Origin: Litorivicinus sp965656605
GTDB taxonomy: Bacteria > Pseudomonadota > Gammaproteobacteria > Pseudomonadales > Litorivicinaceae
DNA length: 64,000 nucleotides
Assembly (NCBI GenBank): GCA_965656605.1
Contig: CBFHLC010000003.1
Span: 25,088 to 89,087, forward strand
Direction of reading: 5' to 3'
Part shown: positions 15,901 through 25,166 of the stretch, piece after piece
How positions within the stretch are numbered: the stretch's first letter is position 1
How the letters are laid out: each line of letters opens with the position of its first letter
Program-made: the position numbers and the translations under genes
Notes under the pieces: model-generated
Seen by the model: only the letters and a program-made list of their open reading frames with translations
Told to the model about the DNA's origin: nothing
Databases searched by the model: none

Positions 15901-17072
15901 CCGAATGGTTGATTCTAGCCAGCATTCTGGTGGTCTTGTTTTACGCCTTATGGCGTGCGCACGTGGCTCGGGTTGCTCCGGATAACGTCGATGCGCGTCA
16001 GGCGGCGGTGTCGATTTGGCAATCCCGAGTTAGTGAGTTAGCCAAGCGCGATGATCTGAGCGATGCGGAACGGTCGCGTGAACTGGATCGCCTGCGTGCC
16101 GGTGTTTTGGCGGATGCGGGACAGCAAACAACGGCGACCCAAATGGGTCCACGCAGCCTAGGCTTACTGTTATCGATCGCTTTGATTATGGTCACTGCGT
16201 TCGTGGGTTATCAGCAGTTGGGGGGACTTCAACAAGTTCAACTGACCGTGGACGCCGAGCAGCTGCAGGATGAGCTGGATCAGGCGGAGTCACTCGAGCA
16301 AGCCATCGCGGTGGTTCAGGCCGGGATTGATCGCCATCCCTTGCCGGAGCGTTTTTACACCCTGGGTCAGATGCAAGAACAGGCCGGCGATTTAGGGGCG
16401 GCGTATCAGGCCTATCGGAGTGCACGTGAACGCGGTGAGCTGGATGTGGTGTACCAAGAAGCTTTGCCTGAGTTCTTAGCCGCCGAGGCTCAAGCCTTGT
16501 TGTTTTCGGATCGCAGTCAGAGTGAGCTGGCGGTGAGTCTGGCCGGTCGCGCGCTGGGGCTGGATCAAGAAAATACGATGGCACTGGGCGTGCTTGGGGT
16601 GGCAGCGTTTGACGCTCAAAACTTCGCGGACGCCGAGCGATATTGGTCGCAACTGCTGGCCTTGGTGCCACCGCAATCGGCCGATGCGCAAGCCATCAGA
16701 CAAGGTTTGATGCTGGCCCGCGAAGCATTGGGGCAGTCGCAGCCGGCGATTGATTTGCAGATTGCTAAGCCCGGCATCGATGCGCCCGCGGATACCCCCG
16801 TTTTTGTTTACGCGCGCATCTCGCAAGAACAACCCACGCCGATGGTCGTTGCACGGGTGTTGCTAGGTGATTTACCCCTGGCTTTGCGGCTAACCAATGA
16901 CATGCGCATGGGCCCGATGCAGGGATTGCCTGCGCAAGGCGAGGTCGAGGTGGTCGCGCGATTATCGCTATCCGGCTCGGTGGCTCCGGCTCCAGGGGAT
17001 TGGCAGGGCATCGCGCGGGGCGTTAGCACCGCGGACGGTAAAGCCTCCATACAGATCGACACCGCGCTTTAA
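15897..17072 (+). CDS. ccmI: Cytochrome c maturation protein CcmI (TPR subunit)
   Basis: Chaperone that binds the apocytochrome c C-terminus and presents it to CcmF/H. 391 residues. It has an N-terminal TM (about 4-21), a cytoplasmic loop, a second TM (LGLLLSIALIMVTAFVGYQQL) and periplasmic TPR-like repeats (about 120-270). A C-terminal beta domain is suggested by PVFVYARISQ and PMQGLPAQGEVEVVARLSLSG. Last gene of the ccm operon, followed by a terminator. Confidence 0.92.
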   Translation: MTEWLILASILVVLFYALWRAHVARVAPDNVDARQAAVSIWQSRVSELAKRDDLSDAERSRELDRLRAGVLADAGQQTTATQMGPRSLGLLLSIALIMVTAFVGYQQLGGLQQVQLTVDAEQLQDELDQAESLEQAIAVVQAGIDRHPLPERFYTLGQMQEQAGDLGAAYQAYRSARERGELDVVYQEALPEFLAAEAQALLFSDRSQSELAVSLAGRALGLDQENTMALGVLGVAAFDAQNFADAERYWSQLLALVPPQSADAQAIRQGLMLAREALGQSQPAIDLQIAKPGIDAPADTPVFVYARISQEQPTPMVVARVLLGDLPLALRLTNDMRMGPMQGLPAQGEVEVVARLSLSGSVAPAPGDWQGIARGVSTADGKASIQIDTAL

Positions 17073-17079
17073 GCTTGAG

Positions 17080-17105
17080 CCTGCCCAGACTTTTGGGTAG
17101 GTTTT
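17080..17105 (+). terminator. Rho-independent terminator ending the ccm operon
   Basis: Eight-base stem CCTGCCCA/TGGGTAGG with one G-T pair and a six-base loop, followed by TTTT. It starts eight bases after the ccmI stop and isolates ccm from smc. Confidence 0.82.
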
Positions 17106-17129
17106 AACTTTCCTCACGGAACGACGCCG

Positions 17130-20100
17130 GTGCGACTGAGCAGCATAAAATTGGCGGGGTTTAAATCCTTTGTGGATCCGACCACCGTCAACTTTCGCAG
17201 CAACCTGACCGCTGTGGTCGGGCCTAACGGGTGTGGCAAATCCAACGTCATTGACGCCGTGAGGTGGGTGATGGGCGAGGGCAGTGCAAAGACCCTGCGT
17301 GCCAGCGCTATGACCGATGTGATTTTCAATGGGTCGACTCAGCGCCAACCGATCGGTAAGGCCGCTATCGAGTTAATATTCGATAACTCCGATCAAAGCC
17401 TGCAAGGCGAGTACGCCGCGTTCTCAGAGATCAGCGTTCGACGCGAGGTCACCCGCGACGCTCAGTCCTTTTACTACCTAAACGGCGCCCGTTGCCGACG
17501 TCGTGATATCACCGATCTGTTCCTAGGGACCGGGCTTGGGCCTCGCAGCTACGCCATCATTGAGCAGGGCATGATAAACCGCTTTATCGAGGCGCGCCCT
17601 GAAGAACTGCGCGGATATATCGAAGAGGCGGCCGGCGTCAGCCGTTACAAAGAACGTCGCCGCGAAACCGAAACGCGCCTGAAACGAACCCGCGAAAATT
17701 TGGATCGTTTAGGTGATTTAGAGGAAGAGCTGTCCCGCCAGCTGCAGCACTTGCGCCGTCAGGCCGAAGCCGCCAAGCGATTCAAAACTCTCAGTGAGGA
17801 TATTCGCCAGGCTGAAATTCGACTGGCTGCCCGCCGTTGGGGTCACTGCCAAAGCGAGATGGACGCGGCACAGATCCACGCCCAATCCCTCGAGAATCAA
17901 ATTAATGATGCACTCGTGCGACGTGAATCCATCCAAGGTCAGATCCATGCTCAGCGTCAGCAGTTCGACGATGCCCAGCAGCAGCTAGAGCAGGCCCAAG
18001 CTGACTTTTATTCCTCCGGTGCAGATGTTTCTCGACTCGAGCAGCAACAGCAATCGCTCAACGAGCGTGCCCGTGCCATGGAGCAGAGCCAGAACCGTGC
18101 TAAGGCTCGGCTGCAGTCCGCGCAGCAGACGCTCAGCCAGGACGATGCCGAGCAGTCACGTCAGACTCAGCAGTGTGCTCAATGGCAAGCCGAGTTGGAC
18201 CAATCCTCAGCTCAACAAGCGCCGCTAGAGGCCGCTGTCGTGGCCGCCGAACAAGCCTGGCGAGAGGCCCGTGATCAGCAGCAAGCACAACAGCAAGCTC
18301 GATCGTCGGCCCAACAGGCATTGCGCCTGGCTCAACGAGACGTCGAGCAGGCTCAAAAAGCGCTGGATCAGATCCAATCCCGACGTCAACGCTTAATAGC
18401 TGGCCGGCCGGTCGCCCCGCAGATCGATCGCCAGCCGTTGGATCACCTGCAATCGGAGCTCGAAGCGGCGCAGCGTGCGTCTCAGGATGCAGCGACTCAA
18501 CTGGCCGAGGTACAACAGTTACACGAAGCGCAGCAGGTCCAGCTTCGTGCTGCCCAAAGCGCAGTCGGCGAGAGCCAAGCCAAGGTCGATACCCTGGCGC
18601 AGGCGTTGGAGCAAAACCAGGCCGATGAGGCCAGCGATTTGCCTAATGTATTAGAGGGGGTGGCACTCACACCGCAACAAGCGGTCATGGTGTCCTCTGC
18701 CTTGGGTAGCTTGTCCCAAGCTGCTCGCATTTCTGATTGGAGCTTCCCAACGCCGTCCGGGCAGTTTGTTATCGATGCGCCGGTGGACGTCGAGTCGTTG
18801 CTAGCCCTGCGCGGTGCTAAACAGGTAGACAGCCTTGAGCGTGCGATCGAGCAGCAAGCGTCATTGGCCGCAGGCGAGTTTTTTGTCACGCCGCAGGGTC
18901 AGCAGGTGGGTCGTAGTTGGGCCATTTTGAGCCCGCAGATTGATCCAATACCGCAGATGCGTGCTCAGTGGGGGCTGGCGCAGCAAAAGCTGGAAACTCA
19001 GCAGGCCGAGCTGTCACGTTTATCGGCTCTGCCGCCGATTGATTTGGCTGGGGCCATGCAGGCAGATGCGCAGGCGAGCGAGCAGCTGGCCCAGTTGTCG
19101 CGTCAATTCGACCGCGCGCAGGCCGTGCAAAGCGCGAATCAACGCCTGCTTAGCGAGCATGACCTTGCCCTCGAGCGGTTCAATGCCGATCTGGCCTCGC
19201 TTGAGGAAGACAGTGAGGAGACTCATGCGCTGCTCGAGGACGCATTAGAGGCCCAAGCACAGGCCGCAGAAGCCTTCGAGAATCTACCCGATGAGGTTGA
19301 TCAGGTGCGCGAGCTTGAATCGGCCTGGCATCGCGCTCGCGATGATTTGGATGAATTTCAAACCCAGTCGTCCTCGATCACACTCAAATTGCAAACCGCT
19401 AAGGCCCGACTGGAATCCTTGCAAGAGCGAGTGGAGCGGGCGCGCGAGGACGTTGAAGAGGCCAGCGAGACACTGGCCGAGTTGGCTGACCAAGCCGAAA
19501 ACATTCAGGACAATGCGGATTTGCAAGGGCAGCTCAACCAAGCGGTGGCCCGACGAGTCGCCGCTGAGGGCGCGTTGGATGACGCCCGTGCGGTGATGCA
19601 GGGCTTTGATGCGGGGGTGCGAGAATTAGAGAGTCAGCGCATGGCCACCGAGCAGACCTTGGAGTCCTTGCGCGAACAGCTGGCTGCCTCACGAACCGAA
19701 TACTCAACACAGCAGGCCCTACAACAAAGTCAGTCTGAATTCTTAGAGGTAGCGGGGTTCGTGCCGCAGGCCGTATTAGACACCTTAGATGGCGCCAGCG
19801 AGACCCAGTTGGCGGTCGCACTAGAGAAGCTTGAGAAGCAACGTGAGCGAACCGGCGCGGTCAACTTGGCGGCGGTCGAAGAGCTAGAAGAAGCCGAGCA
19901 ACGTAAAGCCTACTACGCCGATCAACGGCTGGATTTAGAAACGGCGCTGGATACGCTGGACGGCGCGATTCGCAAAATCGACCGGGAAACTCGGGCGCTG
20001 TTTCGCGAGACCTTCGATCGGATCAACCAAAGCATGCAGGCACTGTTTCCCAAGGTATTCGGTGGCGGTGAAGCCTGGCTCCAGATGACCGACGACGACC

Positions 20101-20462
20101 CGCTCGAGACCGGCGTGACCTTGATGGCACGACCTCCGGGTAAAAAGAATTCAACGATTCATTTGCTCAGCGGTGGCGAGAAAGCACTGACCGCGGTGGC
20201 CTTGGTATTTGCGATATTCCAATTGAATCCGGCGCCGTTTTGTATGCTCGACGAAGTTGACGCGCCGCTGGATGATGCCAATGTCGGACGTTACGCGAAT
20301 TTGTTGCAAGAGATGAGCGATCAAGTTCAGTTCATCTTTGTGACCCATAACAAAATTGCGATGGAGAAGGCAGAGCACCTGATGGGTGTTACTATGCACG
20401 AAGCGGGGGTATCACGGCTCGTTTCGGTCGATGTCGCCGAAGCCGTTGCGATGACACAATAG
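17130..20462 (+). CDS. smc: Chromosome segregation ATPase SMC
   Basis: SMC forms the ring condensin with ScpA and ScpB, both encoded near 28.6-29.9 kb here, so this lineage uses SMC-ScpAB rather than MukBEF. 1110 residues. Walker A is GPNGCGKSN at about 31-39. Two long Gln/Glu/Ala-rich coiled coils flank a compact hinge (about 505-620). The C-terminal head has signature LLSGGEKALTAVAL and Walker B FCMLDEVDAPLDDAN. Many SMC proteins have about 1160-1190 residues, so this one is short, mostly in the hinge. It has a GTG start. The same gene order smc-zipA-ligA occurs in pseudomonads. Confidence 0.95.
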   Translation: MRLSSIKLAGFKSFVDPTTVNFRSNLTAVVGPNGCGKSNVIDAVRWVMGEGSAKTLRASAMTDVIFNGSTQRQPIGKAAIELIFDNSDQSLQGEYAAFSEISVRREVTRDAQSFYYLNGARCRRRDITDLFLGTGLGPRSYAIIEQGMINRFIEARPEELRGYIEEAAGVSRYKERRRETETRLKRTRENLDRLGDLEEELSRQLQHLRRQAEAAKRFKTLSEDIRQAEIRLAARRWGHCQSEMDAAQIHAQSLENQINDALVRRESIQGQIHAQRQQFDDAQQQLEQAQADFYSSGADVSRLEQQQQSLNERARAMEQSQNRAKARLQSAQQTLSQDDAEQSRQTQQCAQWQAELDQSSAQQAPLEAAVVAAEQAWREARDQQQAQQQARSSAQQALRLAQRDVEQAQKALDQIQSRRQRLIAGRPVAPQIDRQPLDHLQSELEAAQRASQDAATQLAEVQQLHEAQQVQLRAAQSAVGESQAKVDTLAQALEQNQADEASDLPNVLEGVALTPQQAVMVSSALGSLSQAARISDWSFPTPSGQFVIDAPVDVESLLALRGAKQVDSLERAIEQQASLAAGEFFVTPQGQQVGRSWAILSPQIDPIPQMRAQWGLAQQKLETQQAELSRLSALPPIDLAGAMQADAQASEQLAQLSRQFDRAQAVQSANQRLLSEHDLALERFNADLASLEEDSEETHALLEDALEAQAQAAEAFENLPDEVDQVRELESAWHRARDDLDEFQTQSSSITLKLQTAKARLESLQERVERAREDVEEASETLAELADQAENIQDNADLQGQLNQAVARRVAAEGALDDARAVMQGFDAGVRELESQRMATEQTLESLREQLAASRTEYSTQQALQQSQSEFLEVAGFVPQAVLDTLDGASETQLAVALEKLEKQRERTGAVNLAAVEELEEAEQRKAYYADQRLDLETALDTLDGAIRKIDRETRALFRETFDRINQSMQALFPKVFGGGEAWLQMTDDDPLETGVTLMARPPGKKNSTIHLLSGGEKALTAVALVFAIFQLNPAPFCMLDEVDAPLDDANVGRYANLLQEMSDQVQFIFVTHNKIAMEKAEHLMGVTMHEAGVSRLVSVDVAEAVAMTQ

Positions 20463-20477
20463 ACAGGGAGACACAGA

Positions 20478-21422
20478 TTGGAATTCGGAATGCGTGAGTG
20501 GGGCATCCTACTCGGGACCATCGCGGTACTGGCCGTGCTTTACGACGGTTGGCGCCGGACACGTCAGGCCAAAGGCAGTGATTTGCCGTTCGAATTCCCG
20601 TCCGATAAAGACCCCGCTGAGGGCTCTGCAGACCCCTTGATGCCGACAGCCCCGCTGGTCCAGCCTGATTTTTTCCATGAAGATCTGAATGATGTTGACG
20701 ACCCCAGCGGTGCGGGCGGTATTGATCTAACCGACGGTGATGTCAGTAAACCCCGCCCCAAAGCTCCCAGCACCGGCGGCATTCCCAGTTTTGGTGATGA
20801 TGACCCGGCAGACTACGCGCCAAGTCCGATCACACCACCCACGCCACCGGTTGCGGTGGTTCCTGAGGCAGATATTGCACTGCCCAAATCCGCACCCGAA
20901 GGCGAGACCATCGGATCAGATTTCGTCAGCGCGCCTCGTCCCAAGGCACCCACACCGGCCACTAACCCGGCTGCAGACGCGGCAGAGATAGCATCTGACG
21001 TGTTGACCATTTTTGTTCGCCCCAGCAAGGGTCTGTTCAAAGGTGTGGATCTGCGCAATGCCTTAGTTTCAATGGGATTAAGCTACGGCGAGCGCGAGCT
21101 GTATCATCGCCACAGCGGCGGTAGTCGTGAGGTGCTGTACAGCGTGGCCAACGCCAGTGCGGAAGGCTCATTCCCCGAAGGCGCCATGGAAGGGTTCACC
21201 AGTCCGGGCGTGATCATGCTGATCGAGCTGACCGGTCACCCAGATCCCGAACACGGCTTTGAAGAAATGGTGTCAAGCGCTCGTCAAATGGGCCGTCGAT
21301 TGGGGGCTGAGGTGCTGGACTCCAACCAGCAGCCGCTGCAGGTGACCTTCCTGTCCGAGGCCAAGGCCCAAGTGAAAGCGATCGCCAAGAAACAACGCAA
21401 CGGGGCAGGCACCCTGGGGTGA
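20478..21422 (+). CDS. zipA: Cell division protein ZipA
   Basis: Inner-membrane anchor that tethers FtsZ at the septum. 314 residues. The N-terminus MEFGMREWGILLG followed by a TM and YDGWRRTR is typical of pseudomonad-type ZipA, which supports the TTG start at 20478 (GGGAG upstream) over the ATG four codons later. A long Pro/Asp-rich linker (about 35-170) contains three near-repeats of SxPRPKAPxP. The FtsZ-binding domain spans about 190-310, with FVRPSKGLFKGVDL-type beginnings. The stop overlaps the GTG start of ligA. Confidence 0.92.
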   Translation: MEFGMREWGILLGTIAVLAVLYDGWRRTRQAKGSDLPFEFPSDKDPAEGSADPLMPTAPLVQPDFFHEDLNDVDDPSGAGGIDLTDGDVSKPRPKAPSTGGIPSFGDDDPADYAPSPITPPTPPVAVVPEADIALPKSAPEGETIGSDFVSAPRPKAPTPATNPAADAAEIASDVLTIFVRPSKGLFKGVDLRNALVSMGLSYGERELYHRHSGGSREVLYSVANASAEGSFPEGAMEGFTSPGVIMLIELTGHPDPEHGFEEMVSSARQMGRRLGAEVLDSNQQPLQVTFLSEAKAQVKAIAKKQRNGAGTLG

Positions 21423-23407
21423 TCCAAAACGATCAAGAATACGCGCAGCAAGTTGCGCTGCTGCGCCAGTATGACTACCACTATCACGTATTGGATGAAC
21501 CCTTAGTCGGCGACACGCAATACGATCAGGCTCTGCAGGCGCTCAAAGATTACGAGCTGGCTAACCCCTTGCTGGTCTCGCCGGACAGTCCGACCCAGCG
21601 GGTCGGCTTTAAGCCATTGGATAGCTTCTCAAAAAGCACTCACTTGCAGCGCATGCTGAGCCTGGATAATGCCTTTAATCCTGACGATTTAGCCGCCTGG
21701 TATACCCGTCAGTCCAAAAGTCTGGATCAGCCGGACATCGCGATTACCTGCGAGCCTAAACTGGATGGCGTGGCCATCAATCTGCTGTATCAAAACGGCA
21801 CCTTGATCAAGGCAGCAACTCGGGGCGATGGCAGCGTGGGCGAGGACATCACCCAAAACGCCCGTACCCTGCGAAATTTGCCTCAGCAGCTTCCGGCCGA
21901 TGCCCCAGCCTCGATCGAGATTCGCGGCGAGGTGTTTATGCCCAGTGCCGGCTTTGCGGCCATGAATCGCAAGTTGCAGGCCACCGGTCAAAAGACCTTT
22001 GTGAATCCACGCAACGCGGCCGCCGGTTCGCTGCGCCAACTGGACTCCAACATTACCGCCACGCGCCCGCTGACCCTGTACGTCTATGGTATCGGCGACG
22101 TTCAGGGGCAGTGGGGTGTTGAGTCCCACAGCCAGGCGCTTGCCCAGCTTGAGCAATGGGGTATGCCAGTGAACCCATGGGTCACTACAGTACAGGGCAT
22201 CCAAGCCGCCGAGCGTTACTACGACAAGCTGGTTCAGGCCCGTGACGAATTGCCTTACGAAATTGACGGGATTGTCTACAAGGTCGATCGCTACGACTTC
22301 CAGCGCGCCCTAGGTGAGGTGGCCAAGTCTCCGCGTTGGGCGATCGCTCGTAAGTTCCCCGCCCAAGAGGCGGTCACTCAGTTAGAGTCGATTGATTTTC
22401 AGGTGGGCCGGACTGGTGCGATCACCCCAGTGGCCCGCCTAGCCCCCGTATTCGTTGGCGGGGTGACGGTATCCAATGCCACCCTTCACAACATGGATGA
22501 GATCCAACGTCTGGATGTTCGTGCGGGGGATCAGGTTATGATTCGCCGGGCCGGCGATGTGATTCCGCAGATCGTGCGTTCAATCCCTGCAGACCCGCGC
22601 GGATCCGCACTGGAAATTCCACAGAATTGTCCGATTTGTGACAGCCCAATTGAGCGAGATGTGGTGTCCCGTTGTACTGGCGGCTGGGTTTGTTCGGCCC
22701 AACGGATCGAGAGCTTGGCGCACTTTGTTAGCAAAGGCGCCATGAATGTCGACGGCGTTGGCAGCAAACTGATCGAGGCCCTGACCCAAGAAGGTTGGGT
22801 CCAGCGACCGGCCGATCTGTACCGATTAGACGTCGAGCGTCTGTTGCAAATGGATCGGATGGGACAAAAAAGCGCCGAAAACGTAGTCGCAGCCTTGCAG
22901 GCCAGCAAACAGACCACATTGGCGCGATTCCTGTTCGCCTTAGGGATCCGCGAAGTCGGTAGTACCACGGCATCTACTCTGGCCCGCGAGTTGGGCAGCC
23001 TTGAGGCGATCATGCAGGCCGATACCGAACGTTTGATGCAGGTTAGCGACGTTGGGCCGATTGTCGCCGCTCATATCCAGCAGTTTTTTGCTAATCCGGA
23101 TCAGCGCGAGTGGGTGCAGGATTTGTTAGCGCAGGGCATTCAATGGCAATCCGCCGCGCCCATCAAAGACGTGTTGGCGGGCCAGACTTGGGTGATCAGT
23201 GGTGGCTTGGATGCCATGACTCGGGATCAAGCCGGTGAGCGACTGCGTCTGCTGGGTGCCAAAGTGGCCGGTTCTGTCTCGAAGAAGACGACCTGCCTGG
23301 TCGCAGGCCCTGGCGCAGGCAGCAAGCTGGCCAAGGCACAAGATTTGGGCGTTGATGTGATCGATGAGGCGCAATTGATAGAGAGGTTATCTGCGTGGGA
23401 AAACTAA
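21419..23407 (+). CDS. ligA: NAD-dependent DNA ligase LigA
   Basis: Seals nicks in duplex DNA during replication and repair, using NAD. It has 662 residues, near the usual 670. The adenylated Lys114 lies in CEPKLDGVAI. Then come the OB fold, a four-Cys zinc finger (CPICDSP...CTGGWVC), helix-hairpin-helix repeats (about 480-580) and a BRCT domain at the C-terminus (about 585-660). It has a GTG start overlapping the zipA stop. Its final bases overlap the start of the lipoprotein gene. Confidence 0.96.
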   Translation: MIQNDQEYAQQVALLRQYDYHYHVLDEPLVGDTQYDQALQALKDYELANPLLVSPDSPTQRVGFKPLDSFSKSTHLQRMLSLDNAFNPDDLAAWYTRQSKSLDQPDIAITCEPKLDGVAINLLYQNGTLIKAATRGDGSVGEDITQNARTLRNLPQQLPADAPASIEIRGEVFMPSAGFAAMNRKLQATGQKTFVNPRNAAAGSLRQLDSNITATRPLTLYVYGIGDVQGQWGVESHSQALAQLEQWGMPVNPWVTTVQGIQAAERYYDKLVQARDELPYEIDGIVYKVDRYDFQRALGEVAKSPRWAIARKFPAQEAVTQLESIDFQVGRTGAITPVARLAPVFVGGVTVSNATLHNMDEIQRLDVRAGDQVMIRRAGDVIPQIVRSIPADPRGSALEIPQNCPICDSPIERDVVSRCTGGWVCSAQRIESLAHFVSKGAMNVDGVGSKLIEALTQEGWVQRPADLYRLDVERLLQMDRMGQKSAENVVAALQASKQTTLARFLFALGIREVGSTTASTLARELGSLEAIMQADTERLMQVSDVGPIVAAHIQQFFANPDQREWVQDLLAQGIQWQSAAPIKDVLAGQTWVISGGLDAMTRDQAGERLRLLGAKVAGSVSKKTTCLVAGPGAGSKLAKAQDLGVDVIDEAQLIERLSAWEN

Positions 23408-24000
23408 ACGCTGGCGTTATTGCTGTCCTAGTGCTGTTGCTTACAGGCTGTGCGAATACCTCGCCGCCGAGGGATCAAAGCAACGCCTGCAGTATCTTCA
23501 AAGAAAAGCGCGGGTGGTACGACGCGGCAGCGGACTCGGCTGAAAAGCACGGGATCAGTGAGGGGATTATTCTGTCGTTCATGCGTCAAGAGTCCTCCTT
23601 TGTGCATGACGCCAAACCGCCACGTAAAAAGATTTTGTTCATCATCCCTGGACCCCGTGCCAGCAGCGCATTTGGTTATGCACAGGCTAAAAAAGACACG
23701 TGGGCCGAGTATGCCCGCGAAGCCAATTGGGGTGCGGATCGGGATGACTTTCGTGACGCGGCCGACTTTATTGGTTGGTACAACGCGCGCAGTGCTCGCA
23801 GCGTGGGAATCTCGCGACGCAACGCAAAGCATCTTTACTACGCCTATCATGAAGGTATGACCGGTTATAAACGCGGCACGTACAAAAAGAAGCGGTGGCT
23901 GCAACAGGTCGCCGGCAAGGTGGCCAGCAATGCTCAGATGTATGACGCTCAAATCGCCGGATGCCGCGGCTCACTCGAGCGCAAGTGGTTCGGCTTCTAA
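23395..24000 (+). CDS. Lipoprotein with lytic-transglycosylase-like (SLT) domain
   Basis: A 201-residue protein. The N-terminus is a lipoprotein signal with lipobox LLTGC, so the mature chain begins at Cys19. The segment ILSFMRQESSFVHDA contains the catalytic-Glu motif of SLT transglycosylases (xxxxRQESxF), followed by SSAFGYAQ. This suggests cleavage of peptidoglycan glycan strands from the periplasmic face. It is shorter than MltC or MltE and basic near the end. Start is GTG inside the ligA 3' end, with GAGAGG upstream. Substrate and partners are unknown. Confidence 0.78.
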   Translation: MGKLNAGVIAVLVLLLTGCANTSPPRDQSNACSIFKEKRGWYDAAADSAEKHGISEGIILSFMRQESSFVHDAKPPRKKILFIIPGPRASSAFGYAQAKKDTWAEYAREANWGADRDDFRDAADFIGWYNARSARSVGISRRNAKHLYYAYHEGMTGYKRGTYKKKRWLQQVAGKVASNAQMYDAQIAGCRGSLERKWFGF

Positions 24001-25166
24001 AGCTGGCCGCGCTTCAGACCTCGAATCAGAAAACGAGCGGGGCTGAGGTGCGCCACCAAGTCCCTATCAGCTTGGATCGGCTGTCCGCACAGCTCGGACG
24101 CGATGATCTGAGCACACAGCGGAGTGCTGGTTAGTCCCCGGCTGCCATGGCCGATATTGACCGCAATCCTCGAGAATTCTGTCGCTGGCGCATCGGGTTG
24201 CCATTTCGCATCCACCCTCAGGCGAGCCAACTGCTCAATCCACGGGGTCTGCTGAGGCAGACACCCCACCATCGGCAGATAGTCGGGCGATGCGCAACGA
24301 ATCGATGCCCGGGACTCGCCGGCATGACCCTGTAACGGATCTACCAATAATTTCTGCATCAGCGAGGCATTAAAGGCGTCATCTTCGGCGCGTATATCCG
24401 TTTGATCATCCTTGGGCACGAAGGATGCGCCATAGCTGGAAAGACCTTGCTCATCGGGTGGGGTCAAATAGCCATCAGCACACACGGCACTGCGTGCTTG
24501 AGGGCCGTGGATACGGCTGATTTGACCGCGTACCGGTCGTGGCGTCAGATACTCAGGTAAAAAGCGACGGGCGCTGTAGGCGTTACACAGCACCACCGCA
24601 TCGTAGGGCTGCTGATTGACCCAGACTTGATCGGCGTGCTCTTGGATGTCCTGTGCGGCCTGCTCGATGCGGTTTACGCCTGGCAGCGCTCGCGCTACGA
24701 AATCCGCGACCGCCATCCAGCCCGACTTGGGCCAGAATAACCCGGGAGTGCTGACCGTAAGGCCCAGAATTTGGCTGGCTTGGTCCGCAGTGACCCAGCG
24801 CAGATCCTCGGGCGAGCGGTCTAGGCTTTCAAAGATTCGCGTTAGACGGATCTCGTCTTTTTCACCCTCAGCCAGGGTCAACAGTCCCGTTGCATGAAAC
24901 TGCGGCTCATCAGAATACTGCTGGGTGGCCAGATCAAAGGCCTGTAGCCAGAATCGCGAGGCAGGGGTGGGGTCGATTTGGGGGGCGACGTACAGCATGC
25001 CTTGGGCATTACCACTGGCGCCACTGCCTGGTTTGGGGTCGTACATATCGACCTGAACCCTGTTCAGCGCCAGGGCTTGCGCGGTGGCGCAACCGGCCAG
25101 ACCTGCGCCAACGACGGCGACGCGACTGACGCCCCAGCGAGGGGGCGTCCATAGGGGTGTTACCAC
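23997..25166 (-). CDS. mnmC: FAD-dependent oxidoreductase of the MnmC C-terminal type (MnmC2)
   Basis: In bifunctional MnmC the FAD domain converts cmnm5(s2)U34 to nm5(s2)U34 in tRNA and the separate methyltransferase domain finishes to mnm5(s2)U. This 389-residue protein has only the FAD domain: VAVVGAGLAGCATA at about 17-30, then GASGNAQGMLY, a signature of MnmC2, and a C-terminal NIGHGSRGLTSTPL FAD loop. The methyltransferase half is absent at this locus. A related glycine/D-amino acid oxidase is possible, but GASGNxQGxLY favours MnmC2. It has a GTG start and overlaps the upstream SH3 gene by 7 bases. Confidence 0.8.
   Translation of the reverse strand: MVTPLWTPPRWGVSRVAVVGAGLAGCATAQALALNRVQVDMYDPKPGSGASGNAQGMLYVAPQIDPTPASRFWLQAFDLATQQYSDEPQFHATGLLTLAEGEKDEIRLTRIFESLDRSPEDLRWVTADQASQILGLTVSTPGLFWPKSGWMAVADFVARALPGVNRIEQAAQDIQEHADQVWVNQQPYDAVVLCNAYSARRFLPEYLTPRPVRGQISRIHGPQARSAVCADGYLTPPDEQGLSSYGASFVPKDDQTDIRAEDDAFNASLMQKLLVDPLQGHAGESRASIRCASPDYLPMVGCLPQQTPWIEQLARLRVDAKWQPDAPATEFSRIAVNIGHGSRGLTSTPLCAQIIASELCGQPIQADRDLVAHLSPARFLIRGLKRGQL

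Noticed and set aside
16192..16671. Minus-strand open frame inside ccmI, Pro/Arg-rich
   Set aside because: Shadow of a GC-rich coding region; no RBS or motif.
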